Below, one piece after another: positions 33,356 through 41,313 of a stretch of 64,000 nt of DNA (positions within the stretch are counted from its first letter, which is position 1; every line of letters starts with the position of its first letter). Location of the stretch: positions 124,001 to 188,000 of the forward strand of contig NZ_JAIFZQ010000020.1 of assembly GCF_019710585.1 (NCBI RefSeq), in the 5' to 3' direction. This stretch comes from Arthrobacter sp. MAHUQ-56. Lineage in GTDB: Bacteria > Actinomycetota > Actinomycetes > Actinomycetales > Micrococcaceae. The notes below the pieces were generated by a model. The model saw nothing but the letters and a program-made list of their open reading frames with translations, did no database searches and was not told the DNA's origin. A program made the translations under genes and the position numbers.

Positions 33356-34432
33356 ATGGCTGTGGGCGAACCCTGGGTGCTGCACGTGGACCTTGACCAG
33401 TTCATCGCAGCCGTTGAAGTGCTCCGCCGGCCCGAGCTCGCGGGCAAGGCGGTGATCGTCGGCGGCCGCGGCGATCCCACGGAGCGGGCGGTAGTGTCGA
33501 CGGCGTCCTATGAAGCCAGGGCCTACGGCGTCGGTTCCGGCATGCCGCTGCGCATCGCGGCACGGAAGGTGCCCGACGCCATCATCCTCCCCGTGGACCA
33601 CGAGGCGTATATGGAAGCTTCCGAAAAAGTCATGGCGGTGCTGCGCTCCCAGCCCGGCGCCACCGTCCAGGTGCTCGGCTGGGACGAGGCGTTCGTTGGC
33701 GTGCAGACTCCGGACCCCGAGGCCTACGCCCGACAGCTGCAGCAAGCCGTCCTGGCCGAAACCCGGCTGCACTGCAGCGTGGGCATCGGCGATACCCTGC
33801 TCCGGGCCAAGGTAGCGACGACGTTCGGCAAGCCGGCCGGCGTCTTTCGGCTCACCGCGGACAACTGGCTCGATGTCATGGGGAGCCGGCCGACGGTGGA
33901 ACTGTGGGGCGTGGGGACCAAGGTGTCGGCCCGCCTCGCCAAGCTCGGCATCAGGACCGTTGCCGGGCTTGCGGCCTGCAACCCCGACGACCTGGTCCCG
34001 GAATTCGGTCCGAAGATGGGGCCCTGGTATGCGCAGCTCGGGCGGGGCGACGGCTCAAGGACCGTCGATGACACACCCTGGGTGGCGCGGGGGCACAGCC
34101 GCGAAACCACCTTCCAGCGCGACCTGACAGACCCGCAGCAGATCGAGGACGCGGTGCGGGACCTGGCGGCGCACGTCATGGACGACGTCGCTGCCGAAGG
34201 GCGGCCGGTGATTGGCCTGACGCTTAAGGTCCGCTACGCACCGTTCCTCACCAGGACTTATGCACGGAAGATCCCGGAAACCCCGGATCCCGCGGAGGTA
34301 CTGGCACGCGCCCTCGACCTGGTGGCGAAAATCGAGCCCGGCCGCCCTGTCCGGCTCCTTGGGCTGCGGGCCGAAATGACGATGCCGGAAGGCTCGCGGC
34401 AGGGGCATACCCCCACCCGGAGCGGATGGTGA
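33356..34432 (+). CDS. dinB: Y-family DNA polymerase, DinB2-like, with Ile at the steric-gate position
   Basis: A 358-aa translesion polymerase. The first catalytic block is WVLHVDLDQFIAAVE (Asp12), followed by YEARAYGVGSGMPL; the second is VLGWDEAFVG (Asp110, Glu111) in place of the usual SIDEAY. Helix-hairpin-helix and little-finger regions follow. The residue that normally is Tyr or Phe and blocks ribonucleotides is Ile17. Mycobacterium smegmatis DinB2, which has Leu there, is known to use ribonucleotides readily. There is no beta-clamp motif at the end that I can identify. ATG 33356 starts a normal-length protein; a longer upstream frame looks non-coding. It stands alone between two terminators. 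Confidence 0.85.
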   Translation: MAVGEPWVLHVDLDQFIAAVEVLRRPELAGKAVIVGGRGDPTERAVVSTASYEARAYGVGSGMPLRIAARKVPDAIILPVDHEAYMEASEKVMAVLRSQPGATVQVLGWDEAFVGVQTPDPEAYARQLQQAVLAETRLHCSVGIGDTLLRAKVATTFGKPAGVFRLTADNWLDVMGSRPTVELWGVGTKVSARLAKLGIRTVAGLAACNPDDLVPEFGPKMGPWYAQLGRGDGSRTVDDTPWVARGHSRETTFQRDLTDPQQIEDAVRDLAAHVMDDVAAEGRPVIGLTLKVRYAPFLTRTYARKIPETPDPAEVLARALDLVAKIEPGRPVRLLGLRAEMTMPEGSRQGHTPTRSGW

Positions 34433-34470
34433 CGGACTCTCCCCGGACAGCAGGCATTCCCGGGGCAGCA

Positions 34471-34507
34471 GAACGGCGGCGGATCCCGTAGGAATCCGCC
34501 GCCGTTC
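34471..34507. terminator. Bidirectional terminator between dinB and the csbD-like gene
   Basis: A stem of about 16 bp, with one mismatch or bulge (34471-34486 with 34491-34507), encloses CGTA. Bases outside the stem are not strongly T-rich. Confidence 0.65.
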
Positions 34508-34553
34508 GGGCTGCTGCAGCACGCCGTTCGCTGCGGCTGCAACAGCCAAGGAC

Positions 34554-34730
34554 CTAGTCGCGCTTGAACTCGTCCTTGACGCTTTCGCCAACCTTCTTGG
34601 CGTCGGCCTTGACCTGGTCCGCCTGGCCCTCCGCCTTCAGGCGGTCGTTGTCCGTGGCGTTGCCCGTGGCTTCCTTGGCCTTGCCGCCCAGATCTTCTGC
34701 AGCGTTACTGATCTTGTCTCCGAGGCCCAT
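34554..34730 (-). CDS. CsbD family stress protein (58 aa)
   Basis: A small hydrophilic helical protein: GLGDKISNAAEDLGGKAKEA begins the CsbD domain and the chain ends VGESVKDEFKRD. Members of this family are general-stress proteins of unknown mechanism. AGGAGG stands 9 bases before the ATG at 34730. The AAGCATGCTT palindrome lies 56 bases upstream of the start and may regulate it. Confidence 0.85.
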   Translation of the reverse strand: MGLGDKISNAAEDLGGKAKEATGNATDNDRLKAEGQADQVKADAKKVGESVKDEFKRD

Positions 34731-34785
34731 GGTGGTGGCCTCCTTTCGTTTCCGTTGATCAACAGTGCTTTTTCACCCTAACACA

Positions 34786-34795
34786 AAGCATGCTT
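34786..34795. promoter_or_regulatory. AAGCATGCTT palindrome upstream of the csbD-like gene
   Basis: A perfect 10-bp palindrome within AAAGCATGCTTAC. Near copies stand upstream of the HtrA-like gene (AAGCACGCTT, 48746-48755) and the DUF2945 gene (TAAGCATGGCTA, 63926-63936 region). These three genes look stress-related. The cognate factor is unknown. Confidence 0.4.
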
Positions 34796-34836
34796 ACTTT
34801 CTTCAAGCCCTGCAGGACGCCGCTAGGCTCAGGGGT

Positions 34837-35517
34837 ATGACCAAGCGTGCTGCCCCAGCCAAGACCGCCGCACCCCGGCTTTCGCCCGTGGCGCTGCCTG
34901 CGGTGTTGGATCAGCCTGCGGATCGGTCAGGGCCGGCCTTCCGCCGCGGGGGAAGGCACGACGCCGTCCGGTACAGCGGGGCGTCGGCCGACGGGCTGGA
35001 CCTGGCTGAGGCGGTCTTTGCCGAGTGCAGGTTCGACGGGGCGTCCTTCAATGACGCCCAGCTCCGCGGTGCCTCCTTCCGCGACTGCGTGCTGTCCGAG
35101 CTTTATGCGCCGGTCTTCCGCGCCGCCCGTTCCACCTGGCGCGACGTCGAATTCCACAATCCCCGGCTGGGGTCTGCCGAACTGTATGAGAGCGGCTGGC
35201 AGTCGGTCCGCATCGACGGCGGCAAGCTGGACTTCCTGAACCTGCGGGGCGCCAAACTCGCGGACGTGCTCATCACGGACTGCATCATCAATGAACTGGA
35301 CCTCGGCGGCGCGTCCGCGGCCCGCGTGAAGCTGGAGCGCTGCACCGTGGGATCGCTGGATCTTGCCGGCGCCGGGCTGAAGGATTTCGACATCCGCGGC
35401 ACCGGTTTCCGCCGCATCAGCGGGCTGGGCAGCCTGTCCGGGCTGGTGATCGACGAGTACCAGCTGGGCCTGCTGGCGCCGCTGCTCGCCGCGCACCTCG
35501 GTGTCACCGTCCTCTAG
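34837..35517 (+). CDS. Pentapeptide-repeat protein
   Basis: A 226-aa protein with A(D/N)LxX-type pentapeptides forming a right-handed quadrilateral helix. Examples are LDLAEAVFAECRFDGASFND, AQLRGASFRDCVLSEL and LNLRGAKLADVLITDCII. Some members protect gyrase, but most have no known role; nothing here supports a specific one. ATG 34837 (MTKRAAPA) is preceded by CAGGGG. The first 60 residues are not repetitive. Confidence 0.85.
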   Translation: MTKRAAPAKTAAPRLSPVALPAVLDQPADRSGPAFRRGGRHDAVRYSGASADGLDLAEAVFAECRFDGASFNDAQLRGASFRDCVLSELYAPVFRAARSTWRDVEFHNPRLGSAELYESGWQSVRIDGGKLDFLNLRGAKLADVLITDCIINELDLGGASAARVKLERCTVGSLDLAGAGLKDFDIRGTGFRRISGLGSLSGLVIDEYQLGLLAPLLAAHLGVTVL

Positions 35518-35550
35518 CCGGGTGCGCATCTTCCGGCTGGCATGTACTAT

Positions 35551-35572
35551 TTACAGAACGAACGGTCGGTAA
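35551..35572 (+). promoter_or_regulatory. PaaR-type operator upstream of the thiolase operon
   Basis: TTACAGAACG, two bases, then CGGTCGGTAA: an inverted repeat 63 bases before the thiolase start. Sites of the same 10-2-10 form precede paaZ (44414-44435) and paaI-paaK-tetR (51347-51368). Inferred target of the TetR protein encoded at 48786-49424. Confidence 0.75.
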
Positions 35573-35634
35573 GTGGATCAAGTCTGCGATGCCGGCGCCG
35601 ATGACAGTGCTGTTTTCGCGTGAAGGGTGTTTCC

Positions 35635-36861
35635 ATGGCTGCAGCTGCAGGTCCGCAGGCTTTCCTTGTTGGCGGGGTCCGTACGCCGGTGGGCAGGTAC
35701 GGAGGTGCGTTGTCTTCCGTACGGCCTGACGACCTGGCCGCCCTCGTGCTCCGGGAGGCCGTGGAACGGGCGGGCCTTGACCCGGAGAGCATCGACGAGG
35801 TGATCCTGGGCAACGCGAACGGGGCCGGGGAGGAGAACCGGAACGTTGCCCGGATGGCCACCCTGCTTGCCGGGCTGCCGCTCCACATCCCCGGAATCAC
35901 CGTCAACAGGCTGTGTGCCTCCGGCCTGAGCGCGATCATCCAGGCGAGCCACATGATCAAGGCTGGGGCCGCGGACATCGTCATCGCCGGCGGCGTCGAA
36001 TCGATGAGCCGGGCACCCTGGGTGCAGGAGAAGCCCACCAGCGCCTTCGCCAAGCCGGGCCAGATCTTCGACACCTCGATCGGCTGGCGCTTCACGAACC
36101 CGCATTTCCAGCACGGCGGCCTGTCCCGTGACGGCAAGATGACCTACTCCATGCCGGAAACGGCGGAGGAAGTGGCACGGGTTGACGGTATTTCTCGCGA
36201 GGACGCTGACGCGTTCGCCGTCCGCTCGCACCAGCTGGCCCTCGAAGCCATTGAAGCAGGCCGCTTCAAGGACGAGATCGTCCCGGTCGCCGTCAAAACC
36301 CGCAAATCCGAAACCGTGGTGGACACCGACGAAGGCCCGCGCCCCGGCACCACCCTCGACGTCCTGGCCGGCCTCAGGCCCGTGGCGCACGGCGGCTCCG
36401 TGGTGACGGCCGGAAACTCCTCGTCCCTCAACGACGGCGCCTCGGCAATCATCATCGCCTCCGAGGCCGCCATTGAGCGGCTGGGCCTGACGCCCCGCGC
36501 CAGGATTATCGACGGCGCCTCCGCCGGCTGCGAGCCCGAGATCATGGGCATCGGCCCGGTCCCGGCCACGCAGAAGGTGCTCAAGCGCAGCGGCCTCAGC
36601 GTCGGCGACCTGTCCGCCGTCGAACTTAACGAAGCCTTTGCCACCCAGTCCCTGGCCTGCATCCGGCGGCTTGGACTGGAACCGGAGATCGTGAACCGCG
36701 ACGGCGGCGCCATCGCCCTGGGCCACCCGCTCGGTTCCAGCGGCTCGCGGATCGCCATCACCCTGCTGGGGCGAATGGAACGCGAAGACGCGAAGATCGG
36801 CCTCGCCACCATGTGCGTGGGCGTCGGCCAGGGTACCGCGATGCTCCTGGAGAAGATCTGA
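35635..36861 (+). CDS. paaJ: Acetyl-CoA acyltransferase (thiolase), probably 3-oxoadipyl-CoA thiolase
   Basis: A 408-aa thiolase. The nucleophilic Cys is in NRLCASGLSAI (about residue 97), the second pair in GHPLGSSGSR and MCVGVGQGTA. It would cleave 3-oxoadipyl-CoA to succinyl-CoA and acetyl-CoA at the end of phenylacetate breakdown; that role rests on the paa context and shared operator, since thiolases are alike in sequence. ATG 35635 follows AAGGG; an in-frame GTG at 35620 is less likely. Its TGA overlaps the next ATG. Confidence 0.85.
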   Translation: MAAAAGPQAFLVGGVRTPVGRYGGALSSVRPDDLAALVLREAVERAGLDPESIDEVILGNANGAGEENRNVARMATLLAGLPLHIPGITVNRLCASGLSAIIQASHMIKAGAADIVIAGGVESMSRAPWVQEKPTSAFAKPGQIFDTSIGWRFTNPHFQHGGLSRDGKMTYSMPETAEEVARVDGISREDADAFAVRSHQLALEAIEAGRFKDEIVPVAVKTRKSETVVDTDEGPRPGTTLDVLAGLRPVAHGGSVVTAGNSSSLNDGASAIIIASEAAIERLGLTPRARIIDGASAGCEPEIMGIGPVPATQKVLKRSGLSVGDLSAVELNEAFATQSLACIRRLGLEPEIVNRDGGAIALGHPLGSSGSRIAITLLGRMEREDAKIGLATMCVGVGQGTAMLLEKI

Positions 36862-37664
36862 TGGCGGCCCCGGTAGACCTGGCGGCGGAGGAGTTCACCG
36901 CCCTCCTGGTCGAGGAGCGGGACGACCGCGTCGTGGTGCTGCTCAACCGGCCCGAGGTGAAGAACGCCATCGACCAACAGATGGTGGATGAACTGCACAC
37001 CGTCTGCGCCGCACTGGAACAAAACCCCAAAATCCTGGTCATCGCCGGCGTTGACGGGGTATTCGCCTCCGGCGCCGACATCGCCCAGCTCCGGGAACGG
37101 CGCCGGGACGACGCCCTGCAGGGCATCAACTCCACCATCTTCGTCCGCATCGCCAAGCTGCCCATGCCGGTCATCGCCGCCCTGGACGGCTACTGCCTGG
37201 GCGGCGGAGCGGAACTGGCCTACGCCGCCGACTTCCGGATCGGCACCCCCAACGTGCGGATCGGCAACCCGGAAACAGGGCTGGGAATCCTCGCGGCCGC
37301 CGGTGCCAGCTGGCGGCTCAAGGAACTCGTGGGCGAACCGATGGCCAAACAGATCCTCCTGGCCGGGCAGGTGCTCGGAGCCGAGGAGGCCCGCGCCATC
37401 AACCTCATCACCGAGATCCACGACCCCGCGGACCTGCTGGAGGCAGCCCACAGCCTGGCGAACAGGATCGGGCGCCAGGACCCCCTCGCGGTCCGGATCA
37501 CCAAATCCGTATTCCACGCACCGGCGGAAGCGCATCCGCTCATCGACCAGCTGGCGCAGGGCATCCTCTTCGAATCCCAGGCCAAATTCGACCGCATGCA
37601 GGCCTTCCTGGACCGCAACGCAGCGAAGAAGGCCGCCTCCGCCAACCCCGCCGACGGAAAGTAG
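36861..37664 (+). CDS. paaF: Enoyl-CoA hydratase/isomerase (PaaF-like)
   Basis: A 267-aa crotonase-fold protein. The oxyanion hole is formed by FASGADIAQLRE and DGYCLGGGAELAYAADFRIG; GNPETGLGI holds one of the catalytic Glu residues. It would hydrate 2,3-dehydroadipyl-CoA in phenylacetate catabolism, or serve as PaaG isomerase; the two cannot be separated by eye. Overlaps the thiolase stop by one base and lies 3 bases before the dehydrogenase. Confidence 0.8.
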   Translation: MAAPVDLAAEEFTALLVEERDDRVVVLLNRPEVKNAIDQQMVDELHTVCAALEQNPKILVIAGVDGVFASGADIAQLRERRRDDALQGINSTIFVRIAKLPMPVIAALDGYCLGGGAELAYAADFRIGTPNVRIGNPETGLGILAAAGASWRLKELVGEPMAKQILLAGQVLGAEEARAINLITEIHDPADLLEAAHSLANRIGRQDPLAVRITKSVFHAPAEAHPLIDQLAQGILFESQAKFDRMQAFLDRNAAKKAASANPADGK

Positions 37665-37667
37665 ACC

Positions 37668-38552
37668 ATGAGTGAGCCAGCAGTGAACCCGGACCTTCTC
37701 ATTGACCTGCCCCACTTCGTGGGTGTGCTCGGCGGGGGCCGCATGGGCGCGGGCATCGCCCACGCCTTCCTCATCAAGGGCGCCGACGTCCTGGTGGTGG
37801 AGCGCGACGACGTCTCCGCCGAAGCGGCCCGGGAACGCGTGGAATCCGCAGCATTGAAAAGCATCGAACGCGGCGGCGTGGACGCCAACTTCGAGGAGCT
37901 CGTTTCCCGCCTCACCGTCAGCACCGACTACGACGACTTTGCGGGGCGGAAGCTCGTGGTGGAGGCCGTTCCCGAGGACTGGGACCTCAAGGTCACCGCG
38001 CTGCGGGGCATCGAGGAACGGCTGGGGGAGGGCGACTTCATCGCGTCCAACACGTCCTCGCTGTCCGTCAATGGCCTGGCCCGCGAACTGAAGCGGCCGG
38101 AAAATTTCCTCGGCCTGCACTTCTTCAACCCCGTGCCGGCATCGACCCTCATCGAGGTGGTGCTGGGCGAGCGCACGTCTCCCGGACTCGCCGTCGCGGC
38201 AAAATCCTGGGTGGAGGCACTCGGCAAGACCGCCGTCGTCGTCAACGATGCGCCGGGTTTCGCGTCCTCACGGCTGGGCGTGGCCATTGCGCTGGAGGCC
38301 ATGCGGATGGTGGAGGAGGGCGTGGCCTCGGCCGAGGACATCGATGCCGCCATGGTGCTGGGCTACAAACACCCCACGGGGCCGCTTAAGACCACTGACA
38401 TCGTGGGCCTCGACGTCCGCCTGGGCATCGCGGAGTACCTGCACTCCACCCTGGGCGAGCGCTTCGCGCCGCCGCAGATCCTCAAGGACAAGGTGGCCCG
38501 GGGCGAACTTGGCCGCAAGACCGGCAAGGGCTTTTTCGACTGGCCCAGCTGA
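37668..38552 (+). CDS. paaH: 3-Hydroxyacyl-CoA dehydrogenase (PaaH-like)
   Basis: A 294-aa NAD-dependent dehydrogenase oxidising 3-hydroxyadipyl-CoA in the phenylacetate pathway. The Rossmann motif is GVLGGGRMGAGIAHAF; the catalytic His lies in GLHFFNPVPASTLIEVV, and NDAPGFASSRL is also family-specific. The last codons (GFFDWPS) form the left arm of a hairpin terminator shared with the convergent gene. Third gene of the operon with thiolase and hydratase. Confidence 0.87.
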   Translation: MSEPAVNPDLLIDLPHFVGVLGGGRMGAGIAHAFLIKGADVLVVERDDVSAEAARERVESAALKSIERGGVDANFEELVSRLTVSTDYDDFAGRKLVVEAVPEDWDLKVTALRGIEERLGEGDFIASNTSSLSVNGLARELKRPENFLGLHFFNPVPASTLIEVVLGERTSPGLAVAAKSWVEALGKTAVVVNDAPGFASSRLGVAIALEAMRMVEEGVASAEDIDAAMVLGYKHPTGPLKTTDIVGLDVRLGIAEYLHSTLGERFAPPQILKDKVARGELGRKTGKGFFDWPS

Positions 38553-38582
38553 GCCTCCCGGCCCATGGGCCTAGTCGAAAAA
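38532..38582. terminator. Bidirectional terminator formed by the 3' ends of two convergent genes
   Basis: TTTTTCGACT (38532-38541) pairs with AGTCGAAAAA (38573-38582) and GGCCCA (38542-38547) with TGGGCC (38566-38571), with one bulged base. The left arm encodes Phe-Phe-Asp-Trp-Pro of the dehydrogenase and the right arm Phe-Phe-Asp-stop of the DUF6480 gene. Confidence 0.75.
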
Positions 38583-38804
38583 TCCCACGATGTAGCCGAT
38601 GAAATAGAGCAGGGACAGCAGGACGACGACGCCGATGATGGCGATCCACAGGAACTGCGTGCCCTTGCGGGTTCCGTGTTCGTCGTGCCCCTGCGGGCCT
38701 GCCGTCGACGCTTCCCCCGGCGGGGTCTCGCCCGGCGGAACCCCGCCGCCAGGCTCCAGGCCAGTGATTTTGTCGTCCTGCGGATCCGGGTTGGTGCCTG
38801 ACAC
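38571..38804 (-). CDS. DUF6480 family small membrane protein (77 aa)
   Basis: A hydrophilic N-terminus with PDPQDDKITGLEPGGGVPPG, then GETPPGEAST, followed by one C-terminal helix, FLWIAIIGVVVLLSLLYFIG, ending GFFD. The N-terminal block is the signature of DUF6480, an actinobacterial family of unknown role. Start GTG 38804 with AGGGAG upstream. Divergent from the GNAT gene. Confidence 0.78.
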   Translation of the reverse strand: MSGTNPDPQDDKITGLEPGGGVPPGETPPGEASTAGPQGHDEHGTRKGTQFLWIAIIGVVVLLSLLYFIGYIVGFFD

Positions 38805-38880
38805 GATAACTCCCTTGGTTGCCGTCCTGGTGCTTGCCCCAGCGTAACCGGCCATGGTGGGCGGCCCTAGGCTGGGTGCT

Positions 38881-39489
38881 GTGACTTTCCTTGAACCCCT
38901 TACCCTGACCGGCCGCCGCGTAATCCTGGAGCCACTCGCCGAGGAACACCATGACGGCCTGGTGGAGGCGGCAACAGACGGCGAGCTCTGGAAACTCTGG
39001 TACACGTCGGTGCCGGCCCCCGAACACATGGCCGCCGAAATCCGGCGCCGGCTGGACCTGCAGGAGCAGGGCTCCATGCTGCCGTTCACCACGCGGCTGA
39101 TCGACGCCGAAAGTGGCGGCGCCGGGCGCATCATCGGCATGACCACCTACATGAACATCGACGCTGCCACGCCCCGGGTGGAGATCGGCTCCACATGGAA
39201 CGCGGCCTCTGCCCAGGGAACAGGCACCAACCCGGACTCGAAGCTCCTGCTGCTCCGCCACGCTTTCGAAACCATCGGCTGCCCTGCCGTGGAGTTCCGC
39301 ACCCACTGGCTCAACCACCAGTCACGGCAGGCCATCGTCCGGCTGGGCGCCAAGCAGGACGGCGTGCTCCGCAACCACTCGAGAACCAGTGACGGGAACC
39401 TGCGCGACACCGTGGTGTTCTCCATCCTGGAGCACGAGTGGCCGGCCGTCCGCGCCGGACTGGAATGCCGGCTGGACCGGCGCGGCTAG
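38881..39489 (+). CDS. GNAT family N-acetyltransferase
   Basis: A 202-aa member of the RimJ/RimL-like group (Acetyltransf_3). LTLTGRRVILEPLAEEHHDG opens the fold; RVEIGSTWNAASAQGTGTNP, then KLLLLRHAFE, is the acetyl-CoA binding and helix region; AIVRLGAKQDGVLRNHSRTS is the usual C-terminal block. The substrate may be a protein N-terminus or a small amine. The start is GTG 38881. It ends 6 bases before the convergent SGNH hydrolase gene. Confidence 0.87.
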   Translation: MTFLEPLTLTGRRVILEPLAEEHHDGLVEAATDGELWKLWYTSVPAPEHMAAEIRRRLDLQEQGSMLPFTTRLIDAESGGAGRIIGMTTYMNIDAATPRVEIGSTWNAASAQGTGTNPDSKLLLLRHAFETIGCPAVEFRTHWLNHQSRQAIVRLGAKQDGVLRNHSRTSDGNLRDTVVFSILEHEWPAVRAGLECRLDRRG

Positions 39490-39495
39490 GCTGGG

Positions 39496-40416
39496 TTACC
39501 GCCGGGCAAGTGCCGGCAGCGGGACCACGGCTTCCACTGCCGCCGCGTACTGCTGGTGTCCGGTGCTGTTCGGGTGGAAGTTCCGCGGGTCCGGCGTCAG
39601 GCTGCCATCGGGAGCCGGCACCTGAACGGGGCTGAAGTAGACCCACGGATCCAGGGAGTTTGCGGCGTGTCCGGTGAACCGCGCGGTAACGTCCACGAAC
39701 TTCACGTTGGCCCGGAACTTGTTGGTTGCGTCCGCGGCGGCTTCCGCCAGCGCCTGGTTAAGGGCGGTGGTGCCGTGGTTGACCAGTTGCTGGTTTTCGA
39801 CCGGCATGACGGGGTAGCCGGCGGCGGGGTCGAAGAGTAACGGGTACCCCTGCACGGCGATGGCTGCCCGGGGGGCCACCTCGTGGATGGCGACGTAGGC
39901 CTGGGTGAGTGCGGGCTTGAGGGCGTAGAGTGCCTCGGTGCTGGTCCGGACGGCGTCCTGGCAGGCCTGGTAGGTGCCGGTGCTGCACACGAACAGCGTC
40001 GTATTTACGCCCACATCATTGGCACCCGCCGTGAGGGTGACCAGTTCAGTCCGCCCGGACAGCTCCCCGGAAACCGTCAGGGCATGCACCTGGTCCATGA
40101 CGCTGGGGACGTTCCCGGGCTGGGCGGTCGAATCCAGCAGCGCTCCGTGGCAGGCCTGGTTCCGGGTCAACTCCACGAGCGGATCAGCGGCCAGCACATC
40201 CACGTATCCGCCGTCCGTTTGGATACAGGGAAAGGTCCAGGCCCAGGCGCCGGCGCCGGTGCCCGCGGTGTACGAATCGCCCAGCGCCACAACGTCAACA
40301 TGCGGTGACGGCGGGGCGGCTGCGGCTGGAACGGCGCCGATGCCCACGGTGGTTGCCAGGGCCGCCGCCGCGGCTCCGAAAGCCGGGTGCCGCCGTCGTG
40401 CCAATGAAGTCTTCAT
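39496..40416 (-). CDS. Secreted SGNH/GDSL hydrolase
   Basis: A 306-aa exported esterase or lipase. The N-terminus MKTSLARRRHPAFGAAAAAL, continuing to AVPAAAAPPS, is a Sec signal with cleavage after an AxA. The nucleophile block is VALGDSYTAGTGAG (GDS), block III is TAGANDVG, and the catalytic Asp/His are likely in DPRNFHPNSTGHQQYA. Cys residues in the mature part suggest disulfides. The start at 40416 has a GAGGGGG site. Substrate unknown. Confidence 0.88.
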   Translation of the reverse strand: MKTSLARRRHPAFGAAAAALATTVGIGAVPAAAAPPSPHVDVVALGDSYTAGTGAGAWAWTFPCIQTDGGYVDVLAADPLVELTRNQACHGALLDSTAQPGNVPSVMDQVHALTVSGELSGRTELVTLTAGANDVGVNTTLFVCSTGTYQACQDAVRTSTEALYALKPALTQAYVAIHEVAPRAAIAVQGYPLLFDPAAGYPVMPVENQQLVNHGTTALNQALAEAAADATNKFRANVKFVDVTARFTGHAANSLDPWVYFSPVQVPAPDGSLTPDPRNFHPNSTGHQQYAAAVEAVVPLPALARR

Positions 40417-40523
40417 GAATTCCCCCTCAGTGCTCAGCTGTCCCGGGCCCGGGCACGTGGCAGCCACGGTACTCCCGTCCGTCCCGGCTGTCACGGGTTC
40501 CCGCCGTGTGGTTAGCTGGGCGC

Positions 40524-41255
40524 ATGAGCAACCGGCGCGGGCCCCTGGACTGGGAGGGCGCTGTCAATGCATGGCACGTTGCGGGCGGCGTCTACCGGAT
40601 GGGACGGCGCGAATGGCTGACGGAGGCCGGGTGGAGGCAGGCGTTCGACGACGGCGTCCGCACCGTCATCGATCTCCGCAACGCTGCTGAGGCGCGGCGC
40701 CGGGACAAAGACCCTAAGATTACGGCCGCTGCATTGGCCGGCATCGACGTGGTGTCCGCGCCCACCGAGGAGCCCGGCGACCTGCGGTTCGCTGCCGTCA
40801 CGGGGCCCTACCTAAACGATCCCGCCCATTACGCCGAGAACGCCCGGCTTTTCCCGGACAAACTGGTGGGCGTGTTCCGGGCGCTGGCGTTGGCGGCCCC
40901 CAGGGGGCGCGTGGTGCTGCACTGTGCCGCGGGCAGGGACCGCAGCGGGCTCGTCGCGGCCATGGTCCAGGACCTCGCGGGCCACTCGGACCACGCCATC
41001 GCGGAGGGCTACCGGCAGGGCGCCCGCGGGATCAACGAACGGTACCGCACCCACGGGCCGCCGCATGACCGTGAGCGGTACCTGCCGGAGCCGGACCTTG
41101 CACCGCTGCTGGAGGAGCGCGGACTGGCCGTCGTGGCGTTTGTCCGGGAGCTGGATACGCGCTCTTTCCTCCTGGCGCACGGGCTCCGGGAGGCGGAACT
41201 GGAGGCCGTCCTGGCACTCTGTGCCGCCGGCGCGGATACAATGGGGCTCATGTGA
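40524..41255 (+). CDS. Tyrosine/serine protein phosphatase family (Y_phosphatase3)
   Basis: A 243-aa phosphatase with the Cx5R loop VVLHCAAGRDRSGLVAAM, where Cys is the nucleophile. GVYRMGRREWL and TVIDLRNAAEARRR are typical of the Y_phosphatase3 group. It may act on phosphotyrosine or phosphoinositides, as the M. tuberculosis PtpB relatives do; this is inferred by family. ATG 40524 is preferred to an in-frame GTG 40506. Divergent from the SGNH gene. Confidence 0.82.
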   Translation: MSNRRGPLDWEGAVNAWHVAGGVYRMGRREWLTEAGWRQAFDDGVRTVIDLRNAAEARRRDKDPKITAAALAGIDVVSAPTEEPGDLRFAAVTGPYLNDPAHYAENARLFPDKLVGVFRALALAAPRGRVVLHCAAGRDRSGLVAAMVQDLAGHSDHAIAEGYRQGARGINERYRTHGPPHDRERYLPEPDLAPLLEERGLAVVAFVRELDTRSFLLAHGLREAELEAVLALCAAGADTMGLM

Positions 41256-41313
41256 CCTGTGTGACATGAGGTGCTCAAGTTCCTCAGTCACGTCGATCGG
41301 CGGAGAGACGAAC

